From JAUXFS01 sp963772635 (lineage in GTDB: Bacteria > Pseudomonadota > Alphaproteobacteria > Rhodospirillales > Defluviicoccaceae), in NCBI GenBank assembly GCA_963772635.1, contig CAVYYK010000028.1, forward strand, positions 248,001 through 312,000: DNA of 64,000 bases, given 5' to 3'. The notes below the pieces were generated by a model. The model ran no database searches. It had not been told where the DNA came from and saw only the letters and a program-made list of their open reading frames with translations. The translations under genes and the position numbers were made by a program. Below are positions 25,542 to 34,402 of this stretch, in pieces; position 1 is the stretch's first letter; each line of letters opens with the position of its first letter.

Positions 25542-28500
25542 ATGGGGGACCCGGAACAACGGCCGGTCGATTTCTTTATCAGCCGCGCGGGCGCCGACGC
25601 GGCTTTCGCCGCCGAGGTCGGCCGGATCCTGGAGGCGGAGGGAAACAGCGTCGTCCTCCAGCAATGGGACTTTGCCAACCGGAATTTCATGGAGCGGATG
25701 CATCGGGCGCTGGGGTCGGGAGCGCGGGTGATCGCGCTGCTATCCGACGACTATCTCAATAGCGACCACTGCGAAGCCGAATGGCTGAACGCGATCGCCC
25801 AGGATCCCCTGAACAAAAAGGGCCGGCTGATCGTCACGCGGGTCGGCGAGTGCGTCCCCACCGGCTTGCTGACGGCGCTGGCCTATTGGGATCTGGTGCC
25901 GGTTCGGGACGATCCGGCGCTGGTGCGGGACATCGTCCTCGCGGCGATCACGCCGGGACGGCACAAGCCGGACGCGGGCCCGGCCGGGCCATACTGGCGT
26001 GAGGCGCGATCCGTGGTCCACCGGGAGATCCGGGCGACGCCGAGTTTTACTGGCCGCGAAGGGGAGCTTGCCGCGATTAACGCGGCGCTGTGGTCGGGCG
26101 AAGCGGCGGCGGTCACCCAGCCGGCGTCGGTGCACGGGCTGGGTGGTATCGGCAAGTCGGTGCTCGCCCGCGAGTATGCGTTTCGGGCCCGGGATCGCTA
26201 TGCCGGCGTGTGGTGGCTCGAGCGTCGCGGCCCAAGGACGCGCAGGGGTTCGAGGGCATCGAGACGGGGTTGGTCGATCTCGGCGCCATATTCATCCGCG
26301 GCCTCGATCGGAGCGAGGATCGCCCGGCGGCGGCGCGGCAGACCCTGGCGTTGCTCGCCGAAGGCGGTTTCGAAAAGCCATGGCTTCTGGTCTACGACAA
26401 CGTCGACGACGCCCGTGTCCTGCGCGAGTGGGCGCCGAGGGGCGGCGCGCAGGTGTTGTTGACGACGCCGCCTCGGCGGCTGGCCGAGCACGGTCGGCGC
26501 CGTCGAGATCGAGGCGTGGCCGATGGCGGATGCGGTGAGCTACCTCCTTGGCGAAAGCGGCCGCGACGACCTGAGCGAGGCGGACGCGGAGACTATTGGC
26601 GAGGTGCTGGGGCAGCTGCCGCTTGCGGTGTCGCACGCGGCGGCCTACCTGCGCGCCCGGCCGAACGTCACGGCGGCGCGTTACATCGAAGGCCTGACGA
26701 GGCGAATGCGCGACGCCCCGAAGGACGCCGAGTACGATCGCGCCGTGTTCGCCACCTTCCGGGAGGCGCTGGCCGAGGCGGACGACGACGCGCCGGGCGC
26801 CGGCGCGGTGATGTCGCTCGCCGCCTTCTTCGCCCCGGACCACATCCCCGAGGACCTGTTCCGCCAGCCATTCCACTGCTATCCGCCGGTCCTGGCCGAA
26901 CTGGTCGGCGATCCCGGAGCCCTGGACGATGCCATCGGCGCGCTCGCCCACCTGTCGCTGATCGACTTCGACGCCGGGCGGCGCTCGTTCTCGGCGCACC
27001 GCCTGGTTCAGGCCGCCGCCGCCGATGCCCTCGGCGCCGAGGCCCGGACCTGGGCCGAGAGCGCGCTCGCGGCAATGGTCGCGGCGTTTCCCGAGCCGGA
27101 GTTCAAGACTTGGCCGCTTTGCGAGCGCCTGGTCCCGCACGTGCGCGCGGTGGCGTCGCATGTAAACGACGGACAGCCCGCGAGTTGGCGTGGCTTCTCC
27201 GCACCACGGGCGATTATCTCCGGGAACGCGCGGCGATCGCGGAGGTTTTGCCGCTTTACCAACGGGCCCTGGCGATCTTCGAACGCCTGGCCGCCGCCGA
27301 CCCGTCCAACGCCGGCTGGCAGCGGGACCTGTCGGTGAGCCAGGAGAAGATCGGCGACGTGCTGAGCGCCCAGGGTCGGCTGGACGAGGCGGTGGCCGCC
27401 TACCGGGCGAGCCTGGCGATTGCCGAGGCGCTGGCCGCCGCCGACCCGTCCAACGCCGGCTGGCGGCGGGACCTGTCGGTGAGCCACAACAAGATCGGCG
27501 ACGTGCTGAGCGCCCAGGGTCGGCTGGACGAGGCGTTGGCCGCCTACCGGGCGAGCCTGGCGATTCGCGAGGCGCTGGCCGCCGCCGACCCGTCCAACGC
27601 CGGCTGGCAGCGGGACCTGTCGGTGAGCCAGAGCAAGATCGGCGACGTGCTGAGCGCCCAGGGGCGGCTGGACGAGGCGTTGGCCGCCTACCGGGCGAGC
27701 CTGGACGATTCGCCGAGGCGCTGGCCGCCGCCGACCCGTCCAACGCCGGCTGGCAGCGGGACCTGTCGGTGAGCCACAACAAGATCGGCGACGTGCTGAG
27801 CGCCCAGGGTCGGCTGGACGAGGCGGTGGCCGCCTACCGGGCGAGCCTGGCGATTGCCGAGGCGCTGGCCGCCGCCGACCCGTCCAACGCCGGCTGGCAG
27901 CGGGACCTGTCGGTGAGCCACAACAAGATCGGCGACGTGCTGAGCGCCCAGGGGCGGCTGGACGAGGCGGTGGCCGCCTACCGGGCGAGCCTGGAGATTG
28001 CCGAGGCGCTGGCCGCCGCCGACCCGTCCAACGCCGGCTGGCAGCGGGACCTGTCGGTGAGCCACAACAGGATCGGCGACGTGCTGAGCGCCCAGGGTCG
28101 GCTGGACGAGGCGGTGGCCGCCTACCGGGCGAGCCTGGAGATTGCTTGAGGCGCTGGCCGCCGCCGACCCGTCCAACGCCGGCTGGCAGCGGGACCTGTC
28201 GGTGAGCCAGGAGAAGATCGGCGACGTGCTGAGCGCCCAGGGGCGGCTGGACGAGGCGTTGGCCGCCTACCGGGCGAGCCTGGAGATTGCGAGGCGCTGG
28301 CCGCCGCCGACCCGTCCAACGCCGGCTGGCAGCGGGACCTGTCGGTGAGCCACAACAAGATCGGCGACGTGCTGAGCGCCCAGGGGCGGCTGGACGACGC
28401 GGTGGCCGCCTACCGGGCGAGCCTGGAGATTGCCGAGGCGCTGGCCGCCGCCGACCCGTCCAACGCCGGCTGGCAGTACGACGTTGCGCTATCGCTCGAG

Positions 28501-28668
28501 CGTGTCGGCTTGGTCGCGGCGCAGAAAGGCGAGCGTGACGACGCGCTCGGCGCCTATCGCCGCGGTCTCGGGATCATGGAGCGGTTGGTGACGCTGGCGC
28601 CCGACCATGCCGCCTTCGCGCGGGATCGTGCCTGGTTCGAAGCACGGATCGCGGAGCTGGGCGACTGA
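25542..28668 (+). pseudogene. TIR / NB-ARC / TPR protein, frame broken at several points
   Basis: One gene of about 3.1 kb is read in pieces. Residues 1-130 form a TIR domain (VDFFISRAGADAAFAAEVG, then LQQWDF and HCEAEWLNA with the Glu that is catalytic in NADase TIR domains). An NB-ARC/STAND ATPase follows with P-loop GLGGIGKS and Walker B KPWLLVYDNVDD, then a TPR array. Frame switches fall near 26220, 26490, 27170, 27715, 28145 and 28290; an in-frame stop sits at 28147. Proteins of this layout act in bacterial anti-phage defence in several families, which is inference here. It sits alone in an accessory stretch. The breaks may be real, assembly errors, or both. Confidence 0.8.
27281..28477 (+). 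repeat. 144-base coding tandem repeat (nine copies, TPR units)
   Basis: The block encoding ADPSNAGWQRDLSVSHNKIG and DVLSAQGRLDEAVAAYRASL recurs every 144 bases (48 residues). The CCCGTCC landmark occurs at 27301, 27445, 27589, 27735, 27879, 28023, 28168, 28311 and 28455, so spacings are 144, 144, 146, 144, 144, 145, 143 and 144. Copies are nearly identical at DNA level, which points to recent expansion. The odd spacings all come from one short junction around GATTGCCGAGG. Confidence 0.92.
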
Positions 28669-28701
28669 CGTCGGATCGAAGCGCCGCTGCCCGGCGGGGT
28701 G

Positions 28702-28820
28702 GCCGTCGTTGCGGGGAGCGGAAGCGCCGTGACGATCTCGACACCTCCGTCCGAGGTTGCGACGGCGGAAACTGCGGCCTTGGATTGTCGTCGCTGCCGC
28801 TCCTCGCAATGACGGGGTGG
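28702..28820. repeat. REP-like inverted repeat pair, first
   Basis: The left arm (about 28703-28737, containing GTCGTTGCGGGGAGCGGAAG) and the right arm (about 28782-28818, containing GCTCCTCGCAATGACGG) are inverted copies of the widespread GTCATTGCGAGG-type extragenic palindrome. The arms flank about 45 bases of filler. No gene is present. Confidence 0.65.
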
Positions 28821-28998
28821 TTGGCCGTTGCCGTGTCGCGTGGTGAGGAGCGGGGCGGCCGTTACAGATGTAGCGTGGCGGCGGCCAGTTTTGCCTCGGC
28901 GAGGGCGGGGAGTGGGGCGGCGTTGCGAGCGGCGGCGGGCATCCGGCGGGTTACGCGGGCGCTACGGGGCTTGGCGACGACGTTGAGCACATCCCTCG

Positions 28999-29144
28999 TT
29001 GTCATCGCGAGGTGCGGAGCGCCGTGGCGATCCAGACACGTCCGCCCCGGGCTATGTGGCCGCCGGCGTCGGGACTGGATTGCTTCGTCGCTTTCGCTCC
29101 TCGCAATGACGGGGAGGGCTTTCGCTCCTCGCAATGACGGGGAG
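28999..29144. repeat. REP-like inverted repeat pair, second, with extra half copy
   Basis: The left arm begins at GTCATCGCGAGGTGCGGAGC (29001) and the right arm is at about 29077-29117 (GGATTGCTTCGTCGC, then TCGCTCCTCGCAATGACGG). A half copy repeats the last part at 29118-29144. The stretch 28669-29186 as a whole is gene-free and filled by these elements. Confidence 0.65.
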
Positions 29145-29186
29145 GCATGCCATCGCCGTCGTCGCGAGGCGGGGGGCGGGCCGCCC

Positions 29187-29465
29187 CTACAAACTCGGAC
29201 TGACGCCGCTTGGCTTGGCCTCCTTCAGCGGGCGTTTGGCGATCAGGAGGGCGATGGTGGTGACGATGGTGCCGGCGGCGATGGCGACGGCGTACCAGCC
29301 GAGGTTACTGACCGCGTTGGGGATGGCGAGGACGAAGATGCCGCCGTGGGGCGCGCGGAGACCGCAGCCGAAGTACATGGATATGGCGCCGGCGACGGCG
29401 GAGCCGAGGACCATCGACGGAATCACCCTCAGCGGGTCCTTGGCGGCGAACGGGTTTGCCCCCTC
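29187..29465 (-). pseudogene. Duplicate 3' fragment of fruA (PTS fructose IIC)
   Basis: The last 90 or so codons of a fructose PTS IIC domain (FAAKDPLRVIPSMVLGS to the stop). It aligns without gaps to 34403-34681, the end of the full fruA, with about 19 differences over the first 265 bases by my count. Similarity stops abruptly near 29465, and there is no start or upstream IIC. It marks the far end of the sugar cluster. The level of difference argues against a very recent copy. Confidence 0.9.
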
Positions 29466-29558
29466 CCATTTCACCCGAAACCCCTCACTCCAATTGGACC
29501 AATCTGGCAAGCGCAGGTCCCCCTGGTCGCCAATCTTCTCGCGAAAGACCCAACTGCG

Positions 29559-30563
29559 TCAGTTACCCCAGCAGTTCCGCACGCCGTAGGCAACGTCGTT
29601 GGATTTCACGCCCGGTGCAGGGTCATCCGTGATGAGTCGCACACCGGTATCAAGATTGCCGGACAGATTCTCTCCAGCACGAATCGCCGTGGCCAGTGCA
29701 CGAACACCTTCACGCGCCATGTTTTCCGGGAACTGCATGGCTGTCGCATCGATGTAGCCCGGCCGTACGGCATTCTTCATGGCTCGACAGCCTCCATCGA
29801 TCGAGACCAATATCGTCCGGCTCAGATCCACGTTGGCATCCTTGAGCGCTTCGAGCGCACCCAGCGCCGCCGGCTCATTGACCGTATAGATGACGTTGAC
29901 GTCGGGATGCCCGGCGAGAATCTCGGCCATTCGCGCCTCGCCCAGCTTTCTGTCTCCCTCGGTGTCGGCCATCGCGACGATGGCGGGGTCGTCTTCCGAA
30001 ATTCCGAAGCCATCTAGAAAGCCGGCGTGCCGCAACTCGCCCGAGCTTATGCCCGGTGCCAGGTCGAGCATCGCGATCTTCGGCTCGATGCCCATTTGGG
30101 TAGCCTTGACGCGGGCGTACTGCCCGACCAACCGACCGGCAGCTTCGTTGTCGGTGGCGAAATAGGCGTCCACTGCATCCAACGGATCGACCGGTGTATC
30201 CACGGCGATGACGATCACACCCTGTTCCCGCGCCGCCTCGATGGCCGGCAGCAGTTCCGTCGAACTGGTCGGAGCTATGAGTATGCCTTTGGCACCCTTG
30301 GCGACCATCTCCTTCAGTGCGCGCTTCTGGCTTTCGACATCCACATCGCTCGTACCGGTCGCTGTGAGCAGTGTGACGTTGTTGTCTTTCGCCGTGGCCT
30401 CGGCCACTTCACGCATTGTCACCCAGTACGGGTTCACTTCCTGCTTGGTAATCAGCCCGATCGTCACGTCCGGTTCTTCCGAGCATGCGCCGAGTGTGAT
30501 CCAGAGCCCTGCCAGCAACAACGATCCAGCCAGCCGCCGCACGTTTGACGTGATGCCCATCAT
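29559..30563 (-). CDS. Fructose-binding-like sugar-binding lipoprotein (FrcB-like)
   Basis: A 334-residue type I periplasmic binding protein. The signal peptide ends in the lipobox LGAC (Cys at residue 27), so it should be lipid-anchored. The mature part follows the fructose-binding FrcB pattern: LITKQEVNPYWVTM, IAVDTPVDPLDAVDAYFATDN, VYTVNEPAALGA, VSIDGGC and a C-terminal NCWG. No ABC ATPase or ABC permease gene lies nearby. Instead its ATG overlaps the stop of a FucP-type permease gene. It may deliver sugar to another transporter, or act as a sensor. Sugar specificity is inferred from motif likeness and the fructose context. Confidence 0.85.
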   Translation of the reverse strand: MMGITSNVRRLAGSLLLAGLWITLGACSEEPDVTIGLITKQEVNPYWVTMREVAEATAKDNNVTLLTATGTSDVDVESQKRALKEMVAKGAKGILIAPTSSTELLPAIEAAREQGVIVIAVDTPVDPLDAVDAYFATDNEAAGRLVGQYARVKATQMGIEPKIAMLDLAPGISSGELRHAGFLDGFGISEDDPAIVAMADTEGDRKLGEARMAEILAGHPDVNVIYTVNEPAALGALEALKDANVDLSRTILVSIDGGCRAMKNAVRPGYIDATAMQFPENMAREGVRALATAIRAGENLSGNLDTGVRLITDDPAPGVKSNDVAYGVRNCWGN

Positions 30564-31894
30564 GACATTCCTCCTTCCGATGCCGGAAGCACCTCATCGG
30601 ATATCGCAGGACGCGTGTTCCTGAGATCGAAAAGGGCATAGGCGCCAACCAGGGCGAGGCAGACGCCCGGTACCACATAGCCCATTGCAGGCCCTACTTC
30701 GTCCATCACCGCAGCGTGCACCATGGGTATGATGGCACCGCCAAGGATGGCCATGACGAGACCGGCCGAACCGAACTTCGCGTCCTCGCCGGTTCCCTGC
30801 AAAGCCAAGCCGTAGATCGTCGGGAACATCAAGGAAAGCGATGCGGACGCGGAAACGACCGCTATCAACCCGAGAGTGTTGAGCGAGAACATCGCGGTGA
30901 CACAACAAAGTACGCCAAACATCGCCATGATGAGCAGCAAAAGCGATGGCCGGATGATGCCGAGCAACCACGTCATGAGAAAGCGGGAGAACAAAAAGAT
31001 GATGAGGCTAGCCTGAAGCCACCAGCCAGCATTCTCCGGCGAAACACCCACCACGTCCTGGGCATAGAGGATCGTGAAGGTCCACACGCAGGTCTGGGCC
31101 GCAACGTTGAAGAACTGGGCCATCACCCCAAAGCGGTAGTGCCGGTTTTTCCACAGCCGCGCTGCGACGTTACCCGAAGGGATATCTTCACCAATTGCGG
31201 CTGCCGGCTTCGGCAATTCGAACTTCCGGAAGAAGATCAGCAGCCAGATCGCGACCAGCACTAAGGCGATGCCGAGATAGGGCTTGAGTACAAGCGCCAG
31301 ATCCGCCTCCTGACTGGCGAGCAACTGCGGGTCACTCATGATCGCCTTGCTTGCTTCGGGCGTAAGCGCGGGCAGAATGAATACCGCCCCCATCAGGACG
31401 CCAATATTTGCGCCAATGGGGTTGAACGACTGGGCGAGATTGAGCCGCTGCGTTGCCGTCAATTCTTTGCCCATAGCAATGACAAACGGATTTGCAGATG
31501 TCTCGAGAATGGAAAGCCCGGCAGCAAGGGCGAACAGGGCTAGCAAAAACATCTCGTAGACCAGAAACTGACTCGCCGGCAGAAACATCAGACCGCCGGC
31601 AGCGGCGAGACCCAGCCCTACCAGCACGCCGGTCTTGTAGCCGTAGCGGTTGTTGATGAATCCCGCTGGAAGGGCGAGCAAAAAATAAGCACCGTAATAC
31701 GCGAACTGAACCAGCGAAGACTGGAAGTTCGACATGTTGAAGATGCCACGGAAGACAGCGACCAGTATGTCGGTGAGGTTCGCCGCCACGCCCCAGGCCG
31801 TGAAGCACAGCACCAGCAGGATGAAGGGTATTCGCAGGTTTCTCGCCACGAATCCTTCAGAACTGGTCGAATTGTCGTCTGCGACAACTGCCAT
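30560..31894 (-). CDS. FucP-family sugar:H+ symporter (MFS)
   Basis: A 444-residue inner-membrane permease with 12 helices, of the L-fucose/glucose/galactose permease branch. Typical features are FTAWGVAANLTDILVAVF in helix 1, FQSSLVQFAYYGAYFLLALPAG in helix 2 with its charged loop, and SANPFVIAMG followed by LNLAQSFNPIGANIG. It lies between the sugar kinase and the binding protein, overlapping the latter by 4 bases. The substrate is probably fructose or a related hexose, judged from neighbours only. Confidence 0.9.
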   Translation of the reverse strand: MAVVADDNSTSSEGFVARNLRIPFILLVLCFTAWGVAANLTDILVAVFRGIFNMSNFQSSLVQFAYYGAYFLLALPAGFINNRYGYKTGVLVGLGLAAAGGLMFLPASQFLVYEMFLLALFALAAGLSILETSANPFVIAMGKELTATQRLNLAQSFNPIGANIGVLMGAVFILPALTPEASKAIMSDPQLLASQEADLALVLKPYLGIALVLVAIWLLIFFRKFELPKPAAAIGEDIPSGNVAARLWKNRHYRFGVMAQFFNVAAQTCVWTFTILYAQDVVGVSPENAGWWLQASLIIFLFSRFLMTWLLGIIRPSLLLLIMAMFGVLCCVTAMFSLNTLGLIAVVSASASLSLMFPTIYGLALQGTGEDAKFGSAGLVMAILGGAIIPMVHAAVMDEVGPAMGYVVPGVCLALVGAYALFDLRNTRPAISDEVLPASEGGMS

Positions 31895-31996
31895 CGAAGA
31901 CCTCCCTCGGTGTTGTTATGTGTGGGCCCGACGTCATGTTTTTTCCCTTCCGCAATCCGTGCGGGAAACCCAAACCAGCGAAATGCATCCGATGCC

Positions 31997-32971
31997 TTAC
32001 GCGCCCCTTAGGCTCGCGTGCGTTTCCAAAAATTCTTCCACGTGTTGCCGCGTCGGCAGCGACGGGATCGCGCCCCGGGCCGTGGTCGTCAACGCGCCGA
32101 CCGCGTTGGCGAAGTGGCAGACTCCTCTCAGCATGGACTCGTTTCGGATGGCGTTGGGCTGGTTCAACAGTCCGGCAAGAAGGCCCGCGGTAAACGCGTC
32201 ACCGGCGCCGGTGGCGTCGACAGCCTTCACCTTGAAGCTGGGCACGCTGCCCATAAAGTCGCTGGTGATGTAGATGGAGCCCGTGTCGCCGGCGGTGACG
32301 ATCATCAGCTTGGTGCGTTCGGTCCACAGTTGATCCCGTGCTCGCTCCGGCTTGTTGGCGCCGGTGAGAAAGAACAATTCGTCCTCACTGATTTTGACGA
32401 TGTCGGCCTTTTCCAGGCCCGCTTTGATTCCCTCGCGCGCGGCGTCGGCGTCATCCCAAAAGGCGAGCCGAAGGTTGGGATCGTAGGAGATTATCGCGCC
32501 GGCTTCCCGCGCCGCGTCGGCGGCGTAGAGCGTTGCCGAGCGCGCCGGTTCCATTGACAGGCTGATGGAGCCGAAGTGCAGCAGCTTGCAGCGACCTATC
32601 GCGCTCAAGTCGATATCGGCAGGGGAGAGCGTCTTGTCGGCGCTGGGATTGCCGAAGAAGAAGAAATCGCGATCGCCGTCCGCGCGGAGCGAGACGAATG
32701 CCAGTCCGGTGGGCGCATCGTCCGTATGTCGTAAGGTGCTGATGTCGACCCCGTCGGCCTCAAGAGTGCGGGCCAGGAAACGGCCGAAGGGGTCGGCGCC
32801 GACCTTGCCCATGAAGCCGCTGCTGATGCCGAGCCGCTTAAGCCCGACCGCCACATTCGCCGGCGCACCCCCCGCCGCTTTTTTAAAAGTCGACGCTTCG
32901 ATCAGGTCCTTTCCGGTTTCGGTTGGTACGAAGTCGACCAACAGTTCGCCAAGGCAGATGGCGTCCGTCAT
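31997..32971 (-). CDS. PfkB-family sugar kinase, probable fructokinase
   Basis: The 324-residue protein has the ribokinase/fructokinase fold: ICLGELLVDFVPTE at the N-terminus, GGAPANVAVGLKRLG near residue 35, and the ATP/anion-hole motif DATGAGDAFTAGLL near 255 with the catalytic Asp. The ATG chosen follows GGGGA; the longer open frame to 33082 adds 37 unsupported residues. Phosphorylating free fructose would fit with the permease next to it and would bypass the PTS. Other hexoses or 2-keto-3-deoxygluconate cannot be excluded. Confidence 0.87.
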   Translation of the reverse strand: MTDAICLGELLVDFVPTETGKDLIEASTFKKAAGGAPANVAVGLKRLGISSGFMGKVGADPFGRFLARTLEADGVDISTLRHTDDAPTGLAFVSLRADGDRDFFFFGNPSADKTLSPADIDLSAIGRCKLLHFGSISLSMEPARSATLYAADAAREAGAIISYDPNLRLAFWDDADAAREGIKAGLEKADIVKISEDELFFLTGANKPERARDQLWTERTKLMIVTAGDTGSIYITSDFMGSVPSFKVKAVDATGAGDAFTAGLLAGLLNQPNAIRNESMLRGVCHFANAVGALTTTARGAIPSLPTRQHVEEFLETHASLRGA

Positions 32972-33131
32972 GATACCGTCCCCCGTCGCCGCCGAGCGTT
33001 TGCTCGTATTGTTGATTTGCCCACTCGACGTTCCTTTCGAATACCGTAAGGCAATGCTTCCTGGTAAGCCACCGAATAGCAACGGTTACCGACGCTGACC
33101 CATTGTGGTCGTTGGTATTGCCGTAAGGCGG

Positions 33132-34352
33132 CTATTCCTTATTGGGTTGCGCTTGTGGCTCGGCATCCACCTCTGTTTTCCGCTGCCCCTGAATCGCGGA
33201 GATTTCCCGGACGACCGCCGAAATATCCTCGCTCCCGAACAGGATGGTGTAATCCAGCGTGAACGATCTCGACGCGCCCCCGGCCAGTTTCGGCACACGT
33301 CCGAATTTTCTCTCGACGCTTCGGTTGTAGGCGTATCCGGTTCCGGGCTCGAGACCGGTGACATATCCCTCTTTCTCCGTATCCGTATTCTTCCACAGGG
33401 TGAAATGGGGCAATTGGTTGACGTTGTAACTGATCTTGATCCCACGATCGCCGGCCTTGTTGTGCAGCATAACCGTCGTCGACCCGTTATCCGTGGCGTA
33501 GGGGACGACGTTGAAAACCTGCTCGCCGTAATTCTTGGTGGGACCCAAATACGTCGTCCATATGTCCACGCCCTTGGCCGCATCATCGTTGAAGGGTGTA
33601 ACCTGTTTGACCGGTGCGACGAACACCGAGCCCTCTTCCAACAGAGGCGGGCCGAAGTTGCCGTGGTAAATGACTTGGAACTCCCGCTCGTAATCACTCA
33701 GGTTGGTCAGGGTGTCGCTGATTTGAAGGCTGGCGCTGCCCGGTTCGGTCGAGACCTCTGTCCAGGCTTCGTAATCGGCGAACTTGAAGACCTTCTCGAC
33801 CACCTTCCCGCGCACCCGTATGCGATGCGGCGGTTCGTCATCGATGACCACGACCACCTCCGAGGCCGGCGTGTTGCCGACCCGGCCGTGAAGGCTCAGC
33901 AGTCTGCCGTTGTCCATCCCGGGATGTCCGGCCCACTCGAACCCGCAACGGACCAACCACTCGTTAAAACCGTCAAGCCAGCCAAGGCCGCCGCGGCCCT
34001 CGAGTTCGATGAATGCGGGGTTGACGATTTCCTTGACGGGAGAATCCCATCCAAGGATGACGTCGCCGCTGCTGACCTTGAAAATATTCATCCCTCGCGT
34101 CGGGATGACGGAGAACTTCATTGCACCGTTGTCGACTTCGATCAGTTCGACGCCCTCCTGCTTGCCGCCATGCAGAAGTCGTTTGCTAACCGTGAACGGC
34201 GAACCGGTGGTAATGCCCAGGCCGGCACTGGAAATCGACCAGTCCCCCACGCCAGATCCGGTTTGCGAATCGGATAGGACGAATTCCCGTGCTTCCGCTG
34301 GTACGCACGCCAGTGACGCGCAAAAAGTGGCTGCCAGGGGTATGTGTTTCAT
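33132..34352 (-). CDS. Secreted DUF4432-like aldose-epimerase-fold protein
   Basis: A 406-residue protein with a signal peptide cleaved after AEA (residue 22). The body resembles DUF4432 proteins, which share the galactose-mutarotase fold: VELIEVDNGAMKFSVIPTRG, ILGWDSPVKEIVNP, FQVIYHGNFGPPLLEEGS and a late GYVTGLEPGT. It probably binds or epimerises a sugar in the periplasm, before uptake. AAGGAG stands 8 bases before the ATG. The open frame extends far upstream through fruA, but the signal peptide and ribosome binding site fix the start. It is part of the same-strand sugar cluster. Confidence 0.82.
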   Translation of the reverse strand: MKHIPLAATFCASLACVPAEAREFVLSDSQTGSGVGDWSISSAGLGITTGSPFTVSKRLLHGGKQEGVELIEVDNGAMKFSVIPTRGMNIFKVSSGDVILGWDSPVKEIVNPAFIELEGRGGLGWLDGFNEWLVRCGFEWAGHPGMDNGRLLSLHGRVGNTPASEVVVVIDDEPPHRIRVRGKVVEKVFKFADYEAWTEVSTEPGSASLQISDTLTNLSDYEREFQVIYHGNFGPPLLEEGSVFVAPVKQVTPFNDDAAKGVDIWTTYLGPTKNYGEQVFNVVPYATDNGSTTVMLHNKAGDRGIKISYNVNQLPHFTLWKNTDTEKEGYVTGLEPGTGYAYNRSVERKFGRVPKLAGGASRSFTLDYTILFGSEDISAVVREISAIQGQRKTEVDAEPQAQPNKE

Positions 34353-34402
34353 GGTCGTTTCTCCTTTGCCAGGACGTGACCGACGACGGATCCGAAGCCC
34401 CG

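Noticed and set aside
26292..27782. A 496-codon minus-strand frame across the TPR region, rich in Arg, Ser and Pro
   Set aside because: The 144-base repeat lacks stops in several frames; the plus-strand TPR reading has clear domain support.
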